NCBI GenBank assembly: GCA_028551475.1
Contig: CM052358.1
Coordinates: forward strand, 13,995,938-14,059,937
Direction: 5' to 3'
Source of the DNA: Casuarina equisetifolia
Taxonomy: Eukaryota; Streptophyta; Magnoliopsida; Fagales; Casuarinaceae
DNA: 64,000 bases
Shown: piece after piece, positions 49,062-60,246 of the stretch
Layout: every line of letters starts with the position of its first letter
How positions within the stretch are numbered: position 1 is the stretch's first letter
Notes under the pieces: generated by a model
What the model was told of the DNA's origin: nothing
The model's input: the letters and a program-made list of their open reading frames with translations, nothing else
Database searches by the model: none
Made by a program: the position numbers and the translations under genes

Positions 49062-50642
49062 TGTTGGAAAATAAGGTTTTGTTGTGACTAAAAATATTTT
49101 GGTAAACATCAATTCTTGAAATATGTTTTTATATATGCAAAAAAAAATTAATTGGAAGTAAAAGGTGTACAAATTATAATATCAATTAATGATATTATAA
49201 AGTAACCGGTTCCTACGTTCCTTCATAAAACATATCCTTAAAGTTCTTGTAAAATACATTTGTGTTTTTGAATATTTTTTTAAGAAATAAAATATATTTT
49301 ATTTAGGAATATGATACTTGGTTTAATGTATTTGTAGGAACATGAGAGGCATTGACTCTATCTTGATAATAGTTCAAAGCAAGATATGTATTACACTAAG
49401 ATATGAACTTTGTAAAAGATCATAGTTTTGGACCGTGTTTACATAATTAAACTTTGGACCCTGTTGATATTGGACCATGTTTATCTGTTGGATCTTTTGT
49501 TACTGGACTGGACCCTTTGTTGCTAGACCGAGATTCTGTGATGCGGCCCAAGCCCGCATCGGCCCAAGCCCGCTGGAGTAAGTCTTCTCACACTACGATG
49601 TCGTCTCGTCCATTAGAGATGCACCTTGCCACGACGTCATCTCACTTAATAGAAAGATGCACAAAATAAGTCTCTTAATGATTCTGCCCTAGCCGCTGTT
49701 ACTGATCTCTGATGTCATCTCTGCTTCTCTCAAGTGCCGAAACCTCAACGGGAGGATTCTGGAGAAGACTGGCTATTAGGACGGTCGAATTGTGGCTTTG
49801 AAGGTTGATATGAAGTTGATTTGATGGATAGGCTACTATTCCTAATGAGAAGAGAGCTATGGTTCAGGTTTGATCTAAAAAGGCCTTAGATCTACTTCCT
49901 ATTTAAGAAAGATGTGTGTGTGAAGATTTTCTCTTGATGATTTACATCTATTTGAAGTGTTCTCTTTGTGAAGAAAGTCTAAAAAGCTCACTTACTATTT
50001 GATTCAAGTTCGTTCATCTCTTGGTGACTCACAAGGGTTTGGTGATATTCGATTATTTAGTTTGATCTTCGATTATATATTCAATCATAGCTTGTATAAC
50101 ATTATTTATGTGCTGATTTCATTTATAAACATTTACTACACATAAATCTTGAGGTGAATCCGAAAACTTAATTTATTTAAATTGAGGATTTCGTGATAGG
50201 AGCTCTGTATCTTGATATATATGCTTGAATAGCTCCTCTGATAAGCAATATCCCATAAACTAACATATTATTTAGGGATTTACTATTGTACATGATCTTT
50301 TGATCATAACTTGTATTCGAACTTGAGAATTCCTTTGAGAATGAATTATTTGGATTAGGAAGAACGTGTTCTCCTAATTAGGTTAAGTAAATGTGACTTC
50401 AATCGATTGGATTAAAGGAGAATAGGGTGGACGTAGGACTCAAAGATTGAGTGCCGAAACACCATGGTAAATTAGGTGTTGATTCTCTTGCTCTTTACTT
50501 GATTAAATAATTTTGTTTGTTTAATTGTTTATTATCACATAAACATTTAAATTAATTGATTAAATCTTTTATATCATACAAAAGCATTGGATTGGTAGAA
50601 TTACAATTCAACCCCCTTCTTGTTAAGCCATAAAACCCAACA
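49062..50642 (+). mobile_element. nested solo LTR with TGTTGG...CCAACA ends
   Basis: A 1581-base insert in the 5' LTR of the gag-protease element. It begins TGTTGGAAAATAAGG, ends AACCCAACA, and is flanked by AAAGT and AGAGT, a 5-base target duplication with one change. The interrupted LTR continues across it exactly as in the uninterrupted 3' LTR. Perfect 6-base terminal inversion and the lack of coding content mark it as a solo LTR, probably Ty1/copia type. It includes a short GC-rich part with repeated GCCCAAGCCCGC near 49545-49575. Confidence 0.85.
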
Positions 50643-50764
50643 AGAGTGATCCTAGTTAAAAGGTTGACTCAGTTTGTCACTAAACTTGAGTGTTGAACGA
50701 ATTTCTCCTAGTGTGTTATAAGTGGTATCAGAGCCTGACTCTTGTAGCAAGCTGAATTATTGAG

Positions 50765-51840
50765 ATGGCGTCTGAAGGGATCAGCCTTAAAAGGCAAAAC
50801 AAAAGAGACCGCAAGCTAAAACAATGGTGTCCATGGAGGAAAGACTTAGTTTGCAAGAAGGCTATATTTCTCACACTGAGGAATAAATGGTGGAGCTTAA
50901 AAGATCTATTGAGCAAGTCCAAGAGCTTAAAAAAGCTACAAATCAAGTCCAAGAGCTTAAAGAAGTTGTGGAACAAGTCTAGGAGCTGAAAAGAGTTATA
51001 GAATAGCTCTAAACAAGGGTTGTTTTTGCTATTATCCCTCGTGAAGATATCCCTAAGCCAAAGAGCTATGGTGGGAAACAAGATGCAATAGAAGGTGAAG
51101 ACTTTTTATGGCATATGGGGCAATCTTTCAAGATTGCTAATATTACTGATGATCGAGTAAAGGTGCAAACTGTTTCTTACTATCTCACCTATAATGCTAA
51201 TGTGTGGTGGTGTAGGAAATGCCAAGAGATAAAAAAGGGAGAAGATGAAATCAACACCTATAAGGCATTTTAGAAAGTGTTAAAGAAGCAATTCCTTCCA
51301 AAGAATGTGGATCAAAAGGCTCACAAAACATTAAGAGATTTGAGACACACCATGACACTACAAGCTTATGTGTAAGCCTTCATTGAGGTAACTCTATACC
51401 TCAAGGATGTGTTGGAGAATACTCTTTTGTTCTTCTTTATGAGTGGCCTTTAGAAATGGGCAAAGGGTGAGGTAGAGAAATAGGACGAGACCAAGTTGAA
51501 TCAAGCTATCTCAATTGCAGAGTTCCTGATAGATCGTAGATAGAATGAATTGTCTTTCAATCCACCTTCTTAAATTGAGAGTTCATAAAAAGAAGGAAAT
51601 CAATCCCTATTTCATCGTAATGGAGGCACTAGACCATTTTTCCACCGTGATGGTGACAAAGGTACTAGACCATCTTTCCACCGAGATGGTGACAAGAGAC
51701 AAGGTGATCCTTGTTGTTTCTTTTGTAAAGGCCCACACTATATGAAAGATTATCCATGAAAAGGTTCCTTACATGCAGTGTGAAAAGAGCCAACGCCAAA
51801 TGAAAGTCCTAAAGGAGATGGACATATGGCAGCGCTTTAA
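50765..51840 (+). pseudogene. gag remnant of the gag-protease element
   Basis: After the start ATGGCGTCTGAAGG (50765) the frame breaks. Near 50910-50995 a 10-residue unit (QVQELKKATN and variants) repeats three times, suggesting a coiled coil. The gag core follows: SYGGKQDAIEGEDF, KVQTVSYYL, then KQFLPKNVDQKAHKTLRDL. A zinc knuckle CFFCKGPHYMKDYP lies near 51717, with its last cysteine position lost. Several in-frame stops (TAG/TAA) make it non-functional. Confidence 0.75.
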
Positions 51841-53560
51841 TTGCTTAATTCAATGGAAGGTAAGAATCCAAAACCAATTGCAAAATCTTTGATGTATATT
51901 GAACTTGTAGTCAGTGGCAAAGATATGAAGGCCATGTTAGATTTGTTGGGAAAATTTGGTTTCAATAAATGCAAAACTTTTGATCTATTACTTTATTTGA
52001 TTTCTTTTATAAATGTTTTATTCTTAACTAAAAGGTGATTTGATTTGAATATAACTAAAATATTTCCTTTTTATTATGATTGATTTCATTTGCTTTGCAT
52101 CTAATATGTTGTATCATAAAGGGATATTTATGAGAATTAATGTTATTTGAATTTTACATTTATAGATATAAGCATTCAAATATTATTGAAATTAATTATA
52201 GTGAGCAATAGCATATTATTGTTATAACAATTATGGATAAATACTTTACTCATGCATATTGTCATAACAAGTATATGAAAAAAGAGTCTCAACATATTAC
52301 ATCAGCATAAAGTTGATTTAATAAGTCTGAAGTGCACACATTTTAGTACAAGTGACCACACTATATTTAAGTTGGACCATTAAAGGCAACAATGTCGTTT
52401 CAACATGTGAAGGAAACATAAAGACTTGAAAGATCCAATTCAAGCATAGATTTCCTCTCTTATTTGCCTTCCATTATGAGGAAACCTTAGAGAAGTTAAT
52501 GGTTGAAATTTCACAATCTAACCATTGGATTGACAAGAAATTTCAGGAAGAGCTTAAGGATTTGTCTATAATGGATTTTCATTGATTGATTTCAAGGGTA
52601 CCTCTCAAAAAGCTATATCAAGTAGTGCAATACGAATTCTAAATCATGCCATTCTAATTACTTAGTGATTTCATTTCATATTTGCTTGTATTAGGTTCTA
52701 TTGCATTGATTTTACATTGTGATCTTCATTTGATAATTTGTCCAAGTGTAAATCAATTTAAAGCTTATTATTCATAAACAATGATTTAGGACTTTCTTTG
52801 AAATCATTCATTTGGTGTTTGATTGATATTATACTTGATATTGTAAGAGCTATAGAATAGGAAATTTTGGAGAGAGAAATTTTTGTATTATAGGTTTAAA
52901 AAGGATTGAGAATCCCTTGTAATTTGGCTTACTCATAGCCGATTTTTAGAAAAGGCTTTAGTAGGGAATCTAAAGCAAGGTGGATTAGGTGTTAAATTAT
53001 GGGCCGAATCACCTCCCAAATCTTCATGTGCTATTTTCCTTAATTGTCTACTTGTTTGCTTATTTTCTTTTAATTAATTGTGATTAGACAAAAAGAAATA
53101 AGTAAAAAGAAAATATGTAGCCTTTATTACCTAATTCAATCCCTTTCTTAGGTAATTAGGGACCTTTCAATATTCGGGTGCAACTCAAAACTTCATCACA
53201 ACCAGAGAAGCCAAGAGATTGGGCCTTGTGGTGAGGAAAGGTGTGGGGTCATTGAAGACAGTGAACAACACCCCTTAGCCAATATATAGGGTTGCCCATG
53301 CAATGAATTTGCATGTTAGGAGATGGAACAGAAAAGTGGACCTCAAAGTAGTGTCAATGGACGACCACAACTTGATCTTCGGGTTAGATTTTCTACATGT
53401 GACCCATGCTTTCATTTATCATATACAAAGTCATTTGTGTATCCTTGCAGGAGATATATGATGTATGATAACTACAAAGACCATGGATCATACATAGAAA
53501 ATACTTTTTGTGATGCAAGTGGAAGAAAGTATGCAAAAGAAAAAAGATCCCCTTGACAAG
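51841..53560 (+). pseudogene. aspartic protease remnant interrupted by a solo LTR
   Basis: Left part (51841-51943): KSLMYIELVVSGKDMKAML, the approach to the active site. Right part (53175 on): GATHNFIT-like sequence with changes, then REAKRLGLVVRKG, VDLKVVSMDDHN and LIFGLDFL. The two join at the Asp-Thr/Ser-Gly active-site codons once the inserted LTR is discounted. After that the frame decays and runs into the 3' tail without any RT. Confidence 0.75.
51944..53169 (+). mobile_element. nested solo LTR in the protease active site
   Basis: A 1226-base insert that begins TGTTGGGAAAATTTGG and ends CCTTTCA. It is flanked by AGATT and ATATT, a 5-base target duplication with one change. It has no coding content. 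Its start resembles that of the solo LTR at 49062, so it may belong to a related Ty1/copia family. Confidence 0.7.
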
Positions 53561-54636
53561 AAAATGAAACTGTCCGAGGTGAGGAAACAATTACCTAAAA
53601 GTAAAGGTAATACCAAAGTCTGAAGGAGATTTTTAATAGATCAAACCATCTTGTCTAAGTGTTATGCGGTGATGAGGTGAGTGAGTCTGAAAAAGATCTT
53701 TAACAAGATTGGAAAATCTCATCGAAGTGTTATGTTAAGATAAGTTAAACCAAATGCAATGACAAATTTTCAATTTTATTAATAAGTATGTCAAGATGGC
53801 AAAGGTGTTGTCAAGTTAGAGGTGAGTAGATGTGTCATACTAGTAGTATGAGTTGATGGTCATGTTGTTCGAGTACAAGTTAGACTTATATGTGCTCATA
53901 CAAGCCGATGGACTTTGTTGTGCGAATGGACCTTCTAGACTAGGTTTGTGGGTCGATGGACTATGCTCGATGAGTCTAGCCTTAATTACCTTGCAGTGAC
54001 GAAGGTGTCACTAAATTAGATGAGGGAGAATGTTTCGAACTGGTAATATGAGCTGACAAAATGGCTGAGCGAGTACGAGTTGGACATCCATGTATTGGTT
54101 AGCCTATCTAATTTTTGTTATTGTTGGGTCATCCATTTTGGCGGTGTCTCGTTGTGTTATTTCCTTTTTGTATTTTTGCTGCTATTATTTACATGTAACT
54201 GACCTCTTTAATAGAAAAAATATTACTTATCAATTTGAAATGTAACGACTCTGATATTCAATAAGTCAATGGTTACAATTCATTATTTATTATTATAATG
54301 TTAACTCTTTATGAGTATCTCAATGGTTTAATATTATAACATGTCCGCATTTGATGAATCTAATTTGAATCTAATATAATATTTACACATTTATTATGAT
54401 GCTTTAAATGTATAACCGATAAACCATTTGATACTTACGATAAGGCTAACACCTATATAAGGGGCACTTCTTGGTCCCTTTCTCTTTACTCAAACACTCA
54501 AGCTTTCCTTTTGTTTTATAGAATTCCCTATGTATTCTCTTCAAAAGTTCTCTTGTGAGAGTGATCTTGGTTAGAAGGTTGACTCAATTCATCACTAAGA
54601 CCTAAGTACTAAACGAATTTCTCCAAGTGCATTACA

Positions 54637-55519
54637 ATAAGGCCCTTTAAACTCAATCTCTACCACCACCATCACCACCTTATCTCCGCAGGCACCTCCT
54701 CTCTCCCTTCTTAGCAGTGGTATTCTTGTCTTTTGCTTCTAATGTTTTGTTAGTAGATTCATTGCTTGTTTGTTGTAAATGCATTATAAAGCAAGTAAGT
54801 GATAAACGTTGATTTGCAATTCAAGTTTTCCATGATTTTTTAACTTCTCATATGTAACATTTGTTTACTATAGGGGCAATACCATTATGATACCAACGAG
54901 TTTCCAATCGTGCTGGATTTTATAGGTAGTTGTTTAATATGTGATTTTGGATTTTTTCTTCTTGGAGTTGAAGCCCTGAATTAGAATGTTTTCTTACTTT
55001 TTCATCCATGTAATTGGAGGATATTGTATTTATAAACACTTCATCTTATGGTGAATGTACAATAATATCTTATGTGAAAAATAATGCTTTTGTACCACTA
55101 AGCCATTTTGATAGTTGATTCCCTATTTTACTTTATGCCATAATCTTGTATCAATTTTGTTTCCATTAACGTTGGGCCATGAATTTGTCATCCACAACCC
55201 AGCTAACTAGTCATCAATAATGTATGGGTTTCCATTGTGATGATGCATGTGGGTTCTGTAAGGACTATAGGGGTATCTCCTGACTTCTCATGCAAATGTT
55301 GACCTTGTATGGATGTAGAAAATAGATCTAATCCTTTGTTTTATATGGTGGCTGCAATCTTTTCAGTTTCTTTGTCAACCTAATTTTGTTATCATATATG
55401 CCTCCATTACGTTTATAGAGTTGAATTCTTTTCTTCTTGTTTTATTGCCCTATCTGTTGAGTCATTATGTGGAGAACTAAACATTTTTTTTTTGTCTTCC
55501 CCCTGCTTCAAAAAATATG
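54637..55519. other. decayed first exon and intron of the CK2 alpha pseudogene
   Basis: The first 85 bases are the remainder of the CK2 alpha start exon; the rest is AT-rich and intron-like. A short frame GQYHYDTNEFP near 54875 is not assigned. Confidence 0.5.
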
Positions 55520-55859
55520 CAAATCAAAAGGGAGATAAAGATACTACATACTCTATGTGGCAGGCCAAATATTGTAAAGTTGCTTGATATTGTTAGAGAC
55601 TAGCAATCAAAGACCCCAAGTCTTATATTTAAATATGTGAATAATAGAGATTTTAAAGTGCTCCATCCAGCACTCTCTGACTACGATATTTAATACTACA
55701 TCTATGAGCTTTTAAAGGTAAACTTACTACTTTTTTTGCAATTTTTTTTTGTCAAAATTTTCATTTTATCGTGTACAGCTTGGCACTTGAGGTTGTATTC
55801 TATAGTGATGTGGTCAAACCTAGTCATCTTTTCTTTCAGAAGATTACTTCAACAACCAC

Positions 55860-58741
55860 ATAGAGAGTTGAAAAGTTTTAGGAGTCAAATGTTCTAGTTT
55901 GTTTCACAATTTATGGTGAATAAAAAAGGAAAGGGGAAGAAGGAAAAGAGATTCACAAGATACTAAAATTGAAGTAAAAGATCTTAGAAATTTCATCATA
56001 CCAGAGTTTGAGAACTAAACATAAAAACATAGACTATAAAGGGGAGAAGGACATCTAGAATACATAGTGTTGTTGAAAATGCATATCAAGAAATGAAGAC
56101 AATCAAATAGACAAACAACAAGACCATAATAAGAACAAGAAAGAAGTTCACTCTAGAAAAATGTAAGAACAAAGAAAGGAGAAGCACAACAACAAACATA
56201 CAAACAAAAAATTATGGTTTGGAGCCATGATTGTAAATTCTCCAAATAACATAGTAAAAAATTTTATGGAATAAATTTCCATCTAATCCATTATTTAAAA
56301 CAAAATTTTTTACTACCCTAAATCAAATGCTTCTAAGATCCGATCTTCCAAGATTTAATCATGTGTTGAGTTAAGTAAGCTTGCCAATGGTAGGTTTCTT
56401 TCTACATCATTCAAAACCAGTGATCATAAGAAGATCAATCATGGAACGACATAGATTGCATCTTTGGTTATTTTTTCAAAAGCTTCAATTTAGGATTTGA
56501 AGAAAGGCCAAGCTCAAAGCATTGATTCCCACCTCAAGAAGTTAGAGGTAACTATTGGTTCCCCCAAATCCTTATCATGCACCACTTGTATTTTCTTGGA
56601 GTTGTGGAAATGTTAATTTCCAAGACATTTTGGTTGGTGAGAATGTCAATTATTTAGTTCACCATTGAACAATAACTTCATTTTGCAAGATTGGTATGAT
56701 TTCCATTGGATTTGGTGCTATTAGTCGATAAAATTTTTAACTTTGGCCATTTGTTGTTGCTAGAATAATGTTTTTACTCAATTTTGAAGCTATTCTGTGA
56801 TGAATACACAATAACAATAGGAAAGGGTAGCCCTAGTGGTTGTATGATTGTTAGCACTTCATGGACTAAATAAACCCAAAATTTTTTAGGATGCACCTAA
56901 AAAGATTAAAGGCAAGATGTTGTCCAATAAGGATGCACATGACCTGATGATGAAGAGACTCCAATTTGAGTTGTTCTAAGAGTTAATTCCTTGTTATGTT
57001 TAGTGTTTATTGTTAGGAATTTGTTTATGTTGAAGTATGTGTTTCACCGGTCATCCATGATGTGTCATAAGAAACTAGCATATAAGTCAAACCTTAGAAG
57101 AATGGGTATTACTAAGTGTGCATGCCAAGACAAGAGAAACAACCATATAAAAGCCATTGCCTAAAGCCACCGCCTTGTAGAATGGGTAGATTCCATGGAT
57201 CTAATCTACACCATCCAACTATCATACTAGTAGTCTATAAATAGGATTGAGAGGAAGCTCTTAAAGATATAATGGAAACTCTATAAAATGTTTTAGAGAT
57301 ATGGTAGGACATTTAAACCCTGCAACAATGAATTCTATATTATTCTTGATGTTATTGTCTTTCCTTTATATATGTTTATAATAGAATAGTTTCTATCATT
57401 ATTTCTCTTATCTACTCATATATGTTTAAACCACTTCTCAAGATGCTTTCCAATTATTACTTTATTATTATCTTCTTTATATCCTTTGTTATAGACTTGT
57501 TATTCTTTGGTTTAACTTATTTATTAGACCATAGTACCAAAGAAAACTATGATTTTCTTATGTTTCATTTTGCCCTAAACATTTTTAAGTGAGAAAGGAT
57601 TTATTGAGGTTGATATTTAATACTTGGAATAATTTTGGCTATCTACTATAATATCTTGGTTTACAAATAAGAAAGAAGTAACCAAAATTTGAAAATGTTA
57701 GTATTATACGTATTAGGATCAATAAGGAATTCTTGTAATAATGCAGAACTCTAGCTGTGTATAATTCTAATCTTTTAATTTTTAATTTTTAATTTATTTT
57801 ATTTTTACTTGAACTCATTTTTGGATTTCCATGAATACCACTACATAGTGACAACAAGTGAGGGAGCCTTTTACAAGGTTTTGTGTAAAGGAGAATTGCT
57901 CTATCTTTTTTTGTTAAATGTGAGAAAAATTATGGAATGTGATGTACCAATCATAGTATGGTGGTTTTGTAGAGAGTTTGTCATGGTGTAGGTCCTGCTT
58001 GAATGACGCATTTGGCCTAGGACAAGTTGGTACTCACGGGTGAATTTTTATTGCTCAAGTTACTAAGTGATAGATGTGGGGTTGGGATGGGAGTTATTCT
58101 GTAATGTTGTTTCCTAATTGAACTTATCTTCGCACCTCGCCACTATCAAGGTCTGAATGCGGTTAAAAATGGTCTTTAAAGTGCAATTTTGTTTTATTTT
58201 CCCTTTACTAAACAGTTCATGGGATGCTGCCACAATTTCTTTAAACTTTTCAAATTTGACATTTGATGTGGAGAAACTTTAAGTTTTTAGCATAATCCTA
58301 ATTATGGTTTATCTTTTGTCTTAGAATATGATGACTTTATGAAAGGAAAGAATGAATGGTATGGTAATCATCCATTTAGAATGTTGGCTCATTTTAGCAT
58401 GTATTTGTGTCCTTTGTTCTCCTTATGCCAATGGATGCAAAGACATTAAGAATCACAAATATTTGATTTGGTTAACGGCTGTTGGAAGAGTACATGCGTA
58501 TGTGGCCATCAGATGTAATACATGTAGCATGTTGTTAATGGTATGCATTTCATTATTCTTGTAATAAAATGAAGTATGTTCCCGCTTGCTTTGGAAATTT
58601 GTTTCCCTTATCCCAATGTAATTCAAGTTTCACATCGGAAATTAGAGTACACTCTCATGCTTGTTGTTCTTATTGTCAGTATTGTTAGTCATGTTATTTG
58701 CCATCAAATTGGGGTTATTGATTAATAAACATTTTTTTTAG
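55860..58741. other. AT-rich stretch between the CK2 alpha and THO5 remnants
   Basis: No gene is recognised. A promoter-like TATAAATAGG at about 57236 downstream of TGTTAGGAATTTG (57011) suggests another solo LTR, but its right end could not be fixed. A 60-codon frame at 57809-57991 has no known motif. Confidence 0.4.
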
Positions 58742-59808
58742 CGAAAGGAGCTCTGCAAACTTAAAAAGAAACTAGAACTTTAGAAGAAAAAACTTTCAGA
58801 TACAATTGCAAACCAGAAGAACTTTTTGTCAATTCTACCTTCGCATCTCAAGTCTCTTAAGAAAGTATCCTTGCCAGCACATAACTAGTTAAGGTTCTGC
58901 ATTCAAACTAAATTAAGCAACACCACATGGCTAAGTTACTTCCACCTCCTCTTTATGTGATTTACTCAGAGTTCTTGGCACAGAAGGAAGCATTTGGTAA
59001 AAATATTGATTTGGAGATAATACGAAGTGTGAAGGATGCTCAAGCTTTTCCTCGCAAGCAAGCAAATAAGGACATTGGTATTAATATTTATTCTCACATT
59101 CAAGTCCACATATGCTTATGCTGTTTCTTTTCGTGAGTTGAAAGTTTTTGCATCTTAGAAAAACTAAGTTGACCAATTACCAAATAATCATTTTCCTTCG
59201 ACTTTTCACAAAGGACTCTGGTTTTGAAATTTATTTTCACTCTAAGTACGTATTGGATGGTTATTTATTGTTTTTTGGTCTTGCCACTGTCCAACAAGGA
59301 GTAGTAATTGGCAAGTTAATTATTGACTTCTAGTCTTAACCACCAATCTGATCAAGATATCATAGCAGATGATTTTTCCTTTTCTTTTTTTATTAATTTT
59401 TTGGAACTTAACAATATAATAAAGAGGTTGGATGTCTTTTTTGCAGTAAAAACTAGTAACTACAATTCTCTTTCATAGCCACTCAAAAAGGAAATGAAAA
59501 CTGATGAGGTTTAATGACTTAGGCATCCCCACCAGTTTAGAAAATTCAAGATTAGAGGATGATGCACATGATGAAGAAGATGAGGGCCAAAGGAGGAGAA
59601 AGCGAACAAGAAGGGTTCTAAGCAAGGAGATCGTTGATCAGGATAGAGTATATCAAGTTCGACCACTTAAAATTATCCTTCATATCTGTGATGAAGGGGT
59701 TTCTAATCCTAAGTCAGCAAAGCTTGTCACTCTTGAGGTTTGAATACTTGTTAAAGTATAATGTTGTTTGTGTTAGGATTAAAAGGTCCTATAATGGAGT
59801 TGAGAATA
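58742..59808 (+). pseudogene. THO5: THO complex subunit 5 (THO5/THOC5) pseudogene fragment
   Basis: First exon 58742-59077, with a strong acceptor (TTTTTTTTAG), reads RKELCKLKKKLEL, then FLSILPSHLKSLKKVSLPA and, after a frameshift, AKLLPPPLYVIYSEFLAQKE and SVKDAQAFPRKQANKDIG. A kept GT-AG intron (59078-59522) leads to the second exon from 59523: LEDDAHDEEDEGQRRRKR, YQVRPLKIILHI and PKSAKLVTL. After one extra base it continues with RFEYLLKYNVVCV. Defects are TAG at 58781 and 58886, a frameshift near 58890-58900, an extra base near 59740, and loss of all further sequence where a retrotransposon LTR starts at 59809. THO5 belongs to the nuclear THO/TREX mRNA-export complex; this copy cannot make it. 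Intron retention shows a genomic duplicate. Confidence 0.88.
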
Positions 59809-60206
59809 TGTTATGGGCCTCAAAAAGTATGTGGGCTAAAGCTGCGGGCCTATCAAGTTAGTAGAATAAAGGCCCAAATGAGAAGGGATTTTGGCAGGAC
59901 TTGGGGGGAGGTGAAAGGGCATTAGCATTTTGTGGAAGGTTCTGGCTCTCGCAGTCTACAAAGGCGATTAGCAGTCTAGGTTCTCAACAACGAGCCCGTC
60001 CTTTTCTCCTTCGTTCTCTTGTCTTTTCTTCTTTGCTTTCCTATCCTTAGCTGATTTTGAAAGGTTGTAATCAAAAGCTATCAAGTTCCTCACACAAGTC
60101 GCTCGTGAAGAGGGATTCTCAGGAAAGCTCTGTTCGAAAGGCCAATCACACGCTTCAAGGCTGCGACTTAGCATCAATCTCTGGCAGAAGAGGTTTTTCT
60201 GTTACA
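59809..60206 (+). repeat. 5' LTR of the gypsy element
   Basis: Starts TGTTATGGGCCT exactly where THO5 homology stops and ends CTGTTACA two bases before the primer-binding site. About 398 bases. The second LTR is not in the window, so the borders rest on TG...CA ends and context. Confidence 0.75.
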
Positions 60207-60208
60207 GG

Positions 60209-60220
60209 TGGTATCGGAGC
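60209..60220 (+). other. primer-binding site (initiator tRNA-Met type)
   Basis: TGGTATCGGAGC differs by one base from the usual plant site TGGTATCAGAGC, complementary to the initiator methionine tRNA 3' end. Confidence 0.85.
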
Positions 60221-60246
60221 ATTCCGATCCAACCATAGAGGATCGC

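Larger units (their letters stand above)
48524..54636 (+). mobile_element. Ty3/gypsy-like gag-protease LTR element with nested insertions
   Basis: The 5' LTR is in two pieces, 48524-49061 and 50643-50720, split by a solo LTR. The 3' LTR is 54031-54636 (606 bases). The two share long blocks including GACATCCATGTA, TTGTTGGGTCATCCA, TCTGATATTCAATAAG, CTATATAA and GTTCTCTTGTGA. The primer-binding site TGGTATCAGAGCC is at 50723-50735 and a purine tract GATGAGGGAGAA precedes the 3' LTR. The inside codes only for gag and protease remains; no reverse transcriptase or integrase lies between protease and 3' LTR. ATAA stands on both sides as a short target duplication. Confidence 0.85.
48514..55717 (+). 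pseudogene. CKA4: casein kinase II alpha (plastid CKA4-like) pseudogene split by a retrotransposon
   Basis: The left piece, 48514-48523, reads ATG GCC ATA A; the right piece resumes at 54637 with ATAAGGCCC. Together they resemble the MA-x-RP start of plastid CK2 alpha; the downstream HHHHHLISA part soon meets a stop at about 54714. A clear exon at 55520-55717 reads [45 protein letters not shown] and YYIYELLK, the kinase N-lobe to hinge region. It has stops at 55601 (where CKA4 has Gln) and 55691, and is followed by a GTAAAC donor. A weaker match to the next, catalytic-loop exon lies near 55790-55845. Intron borders are kept, so this was a genomic gene and not a retrocopy. It is dead. Confidence 0.75.

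Noticed and set aside
57809-57991. 60-codon frame near the THO5 remnant
   Set aside because: No match to THO5, CK2 or any family I know; too short to support.
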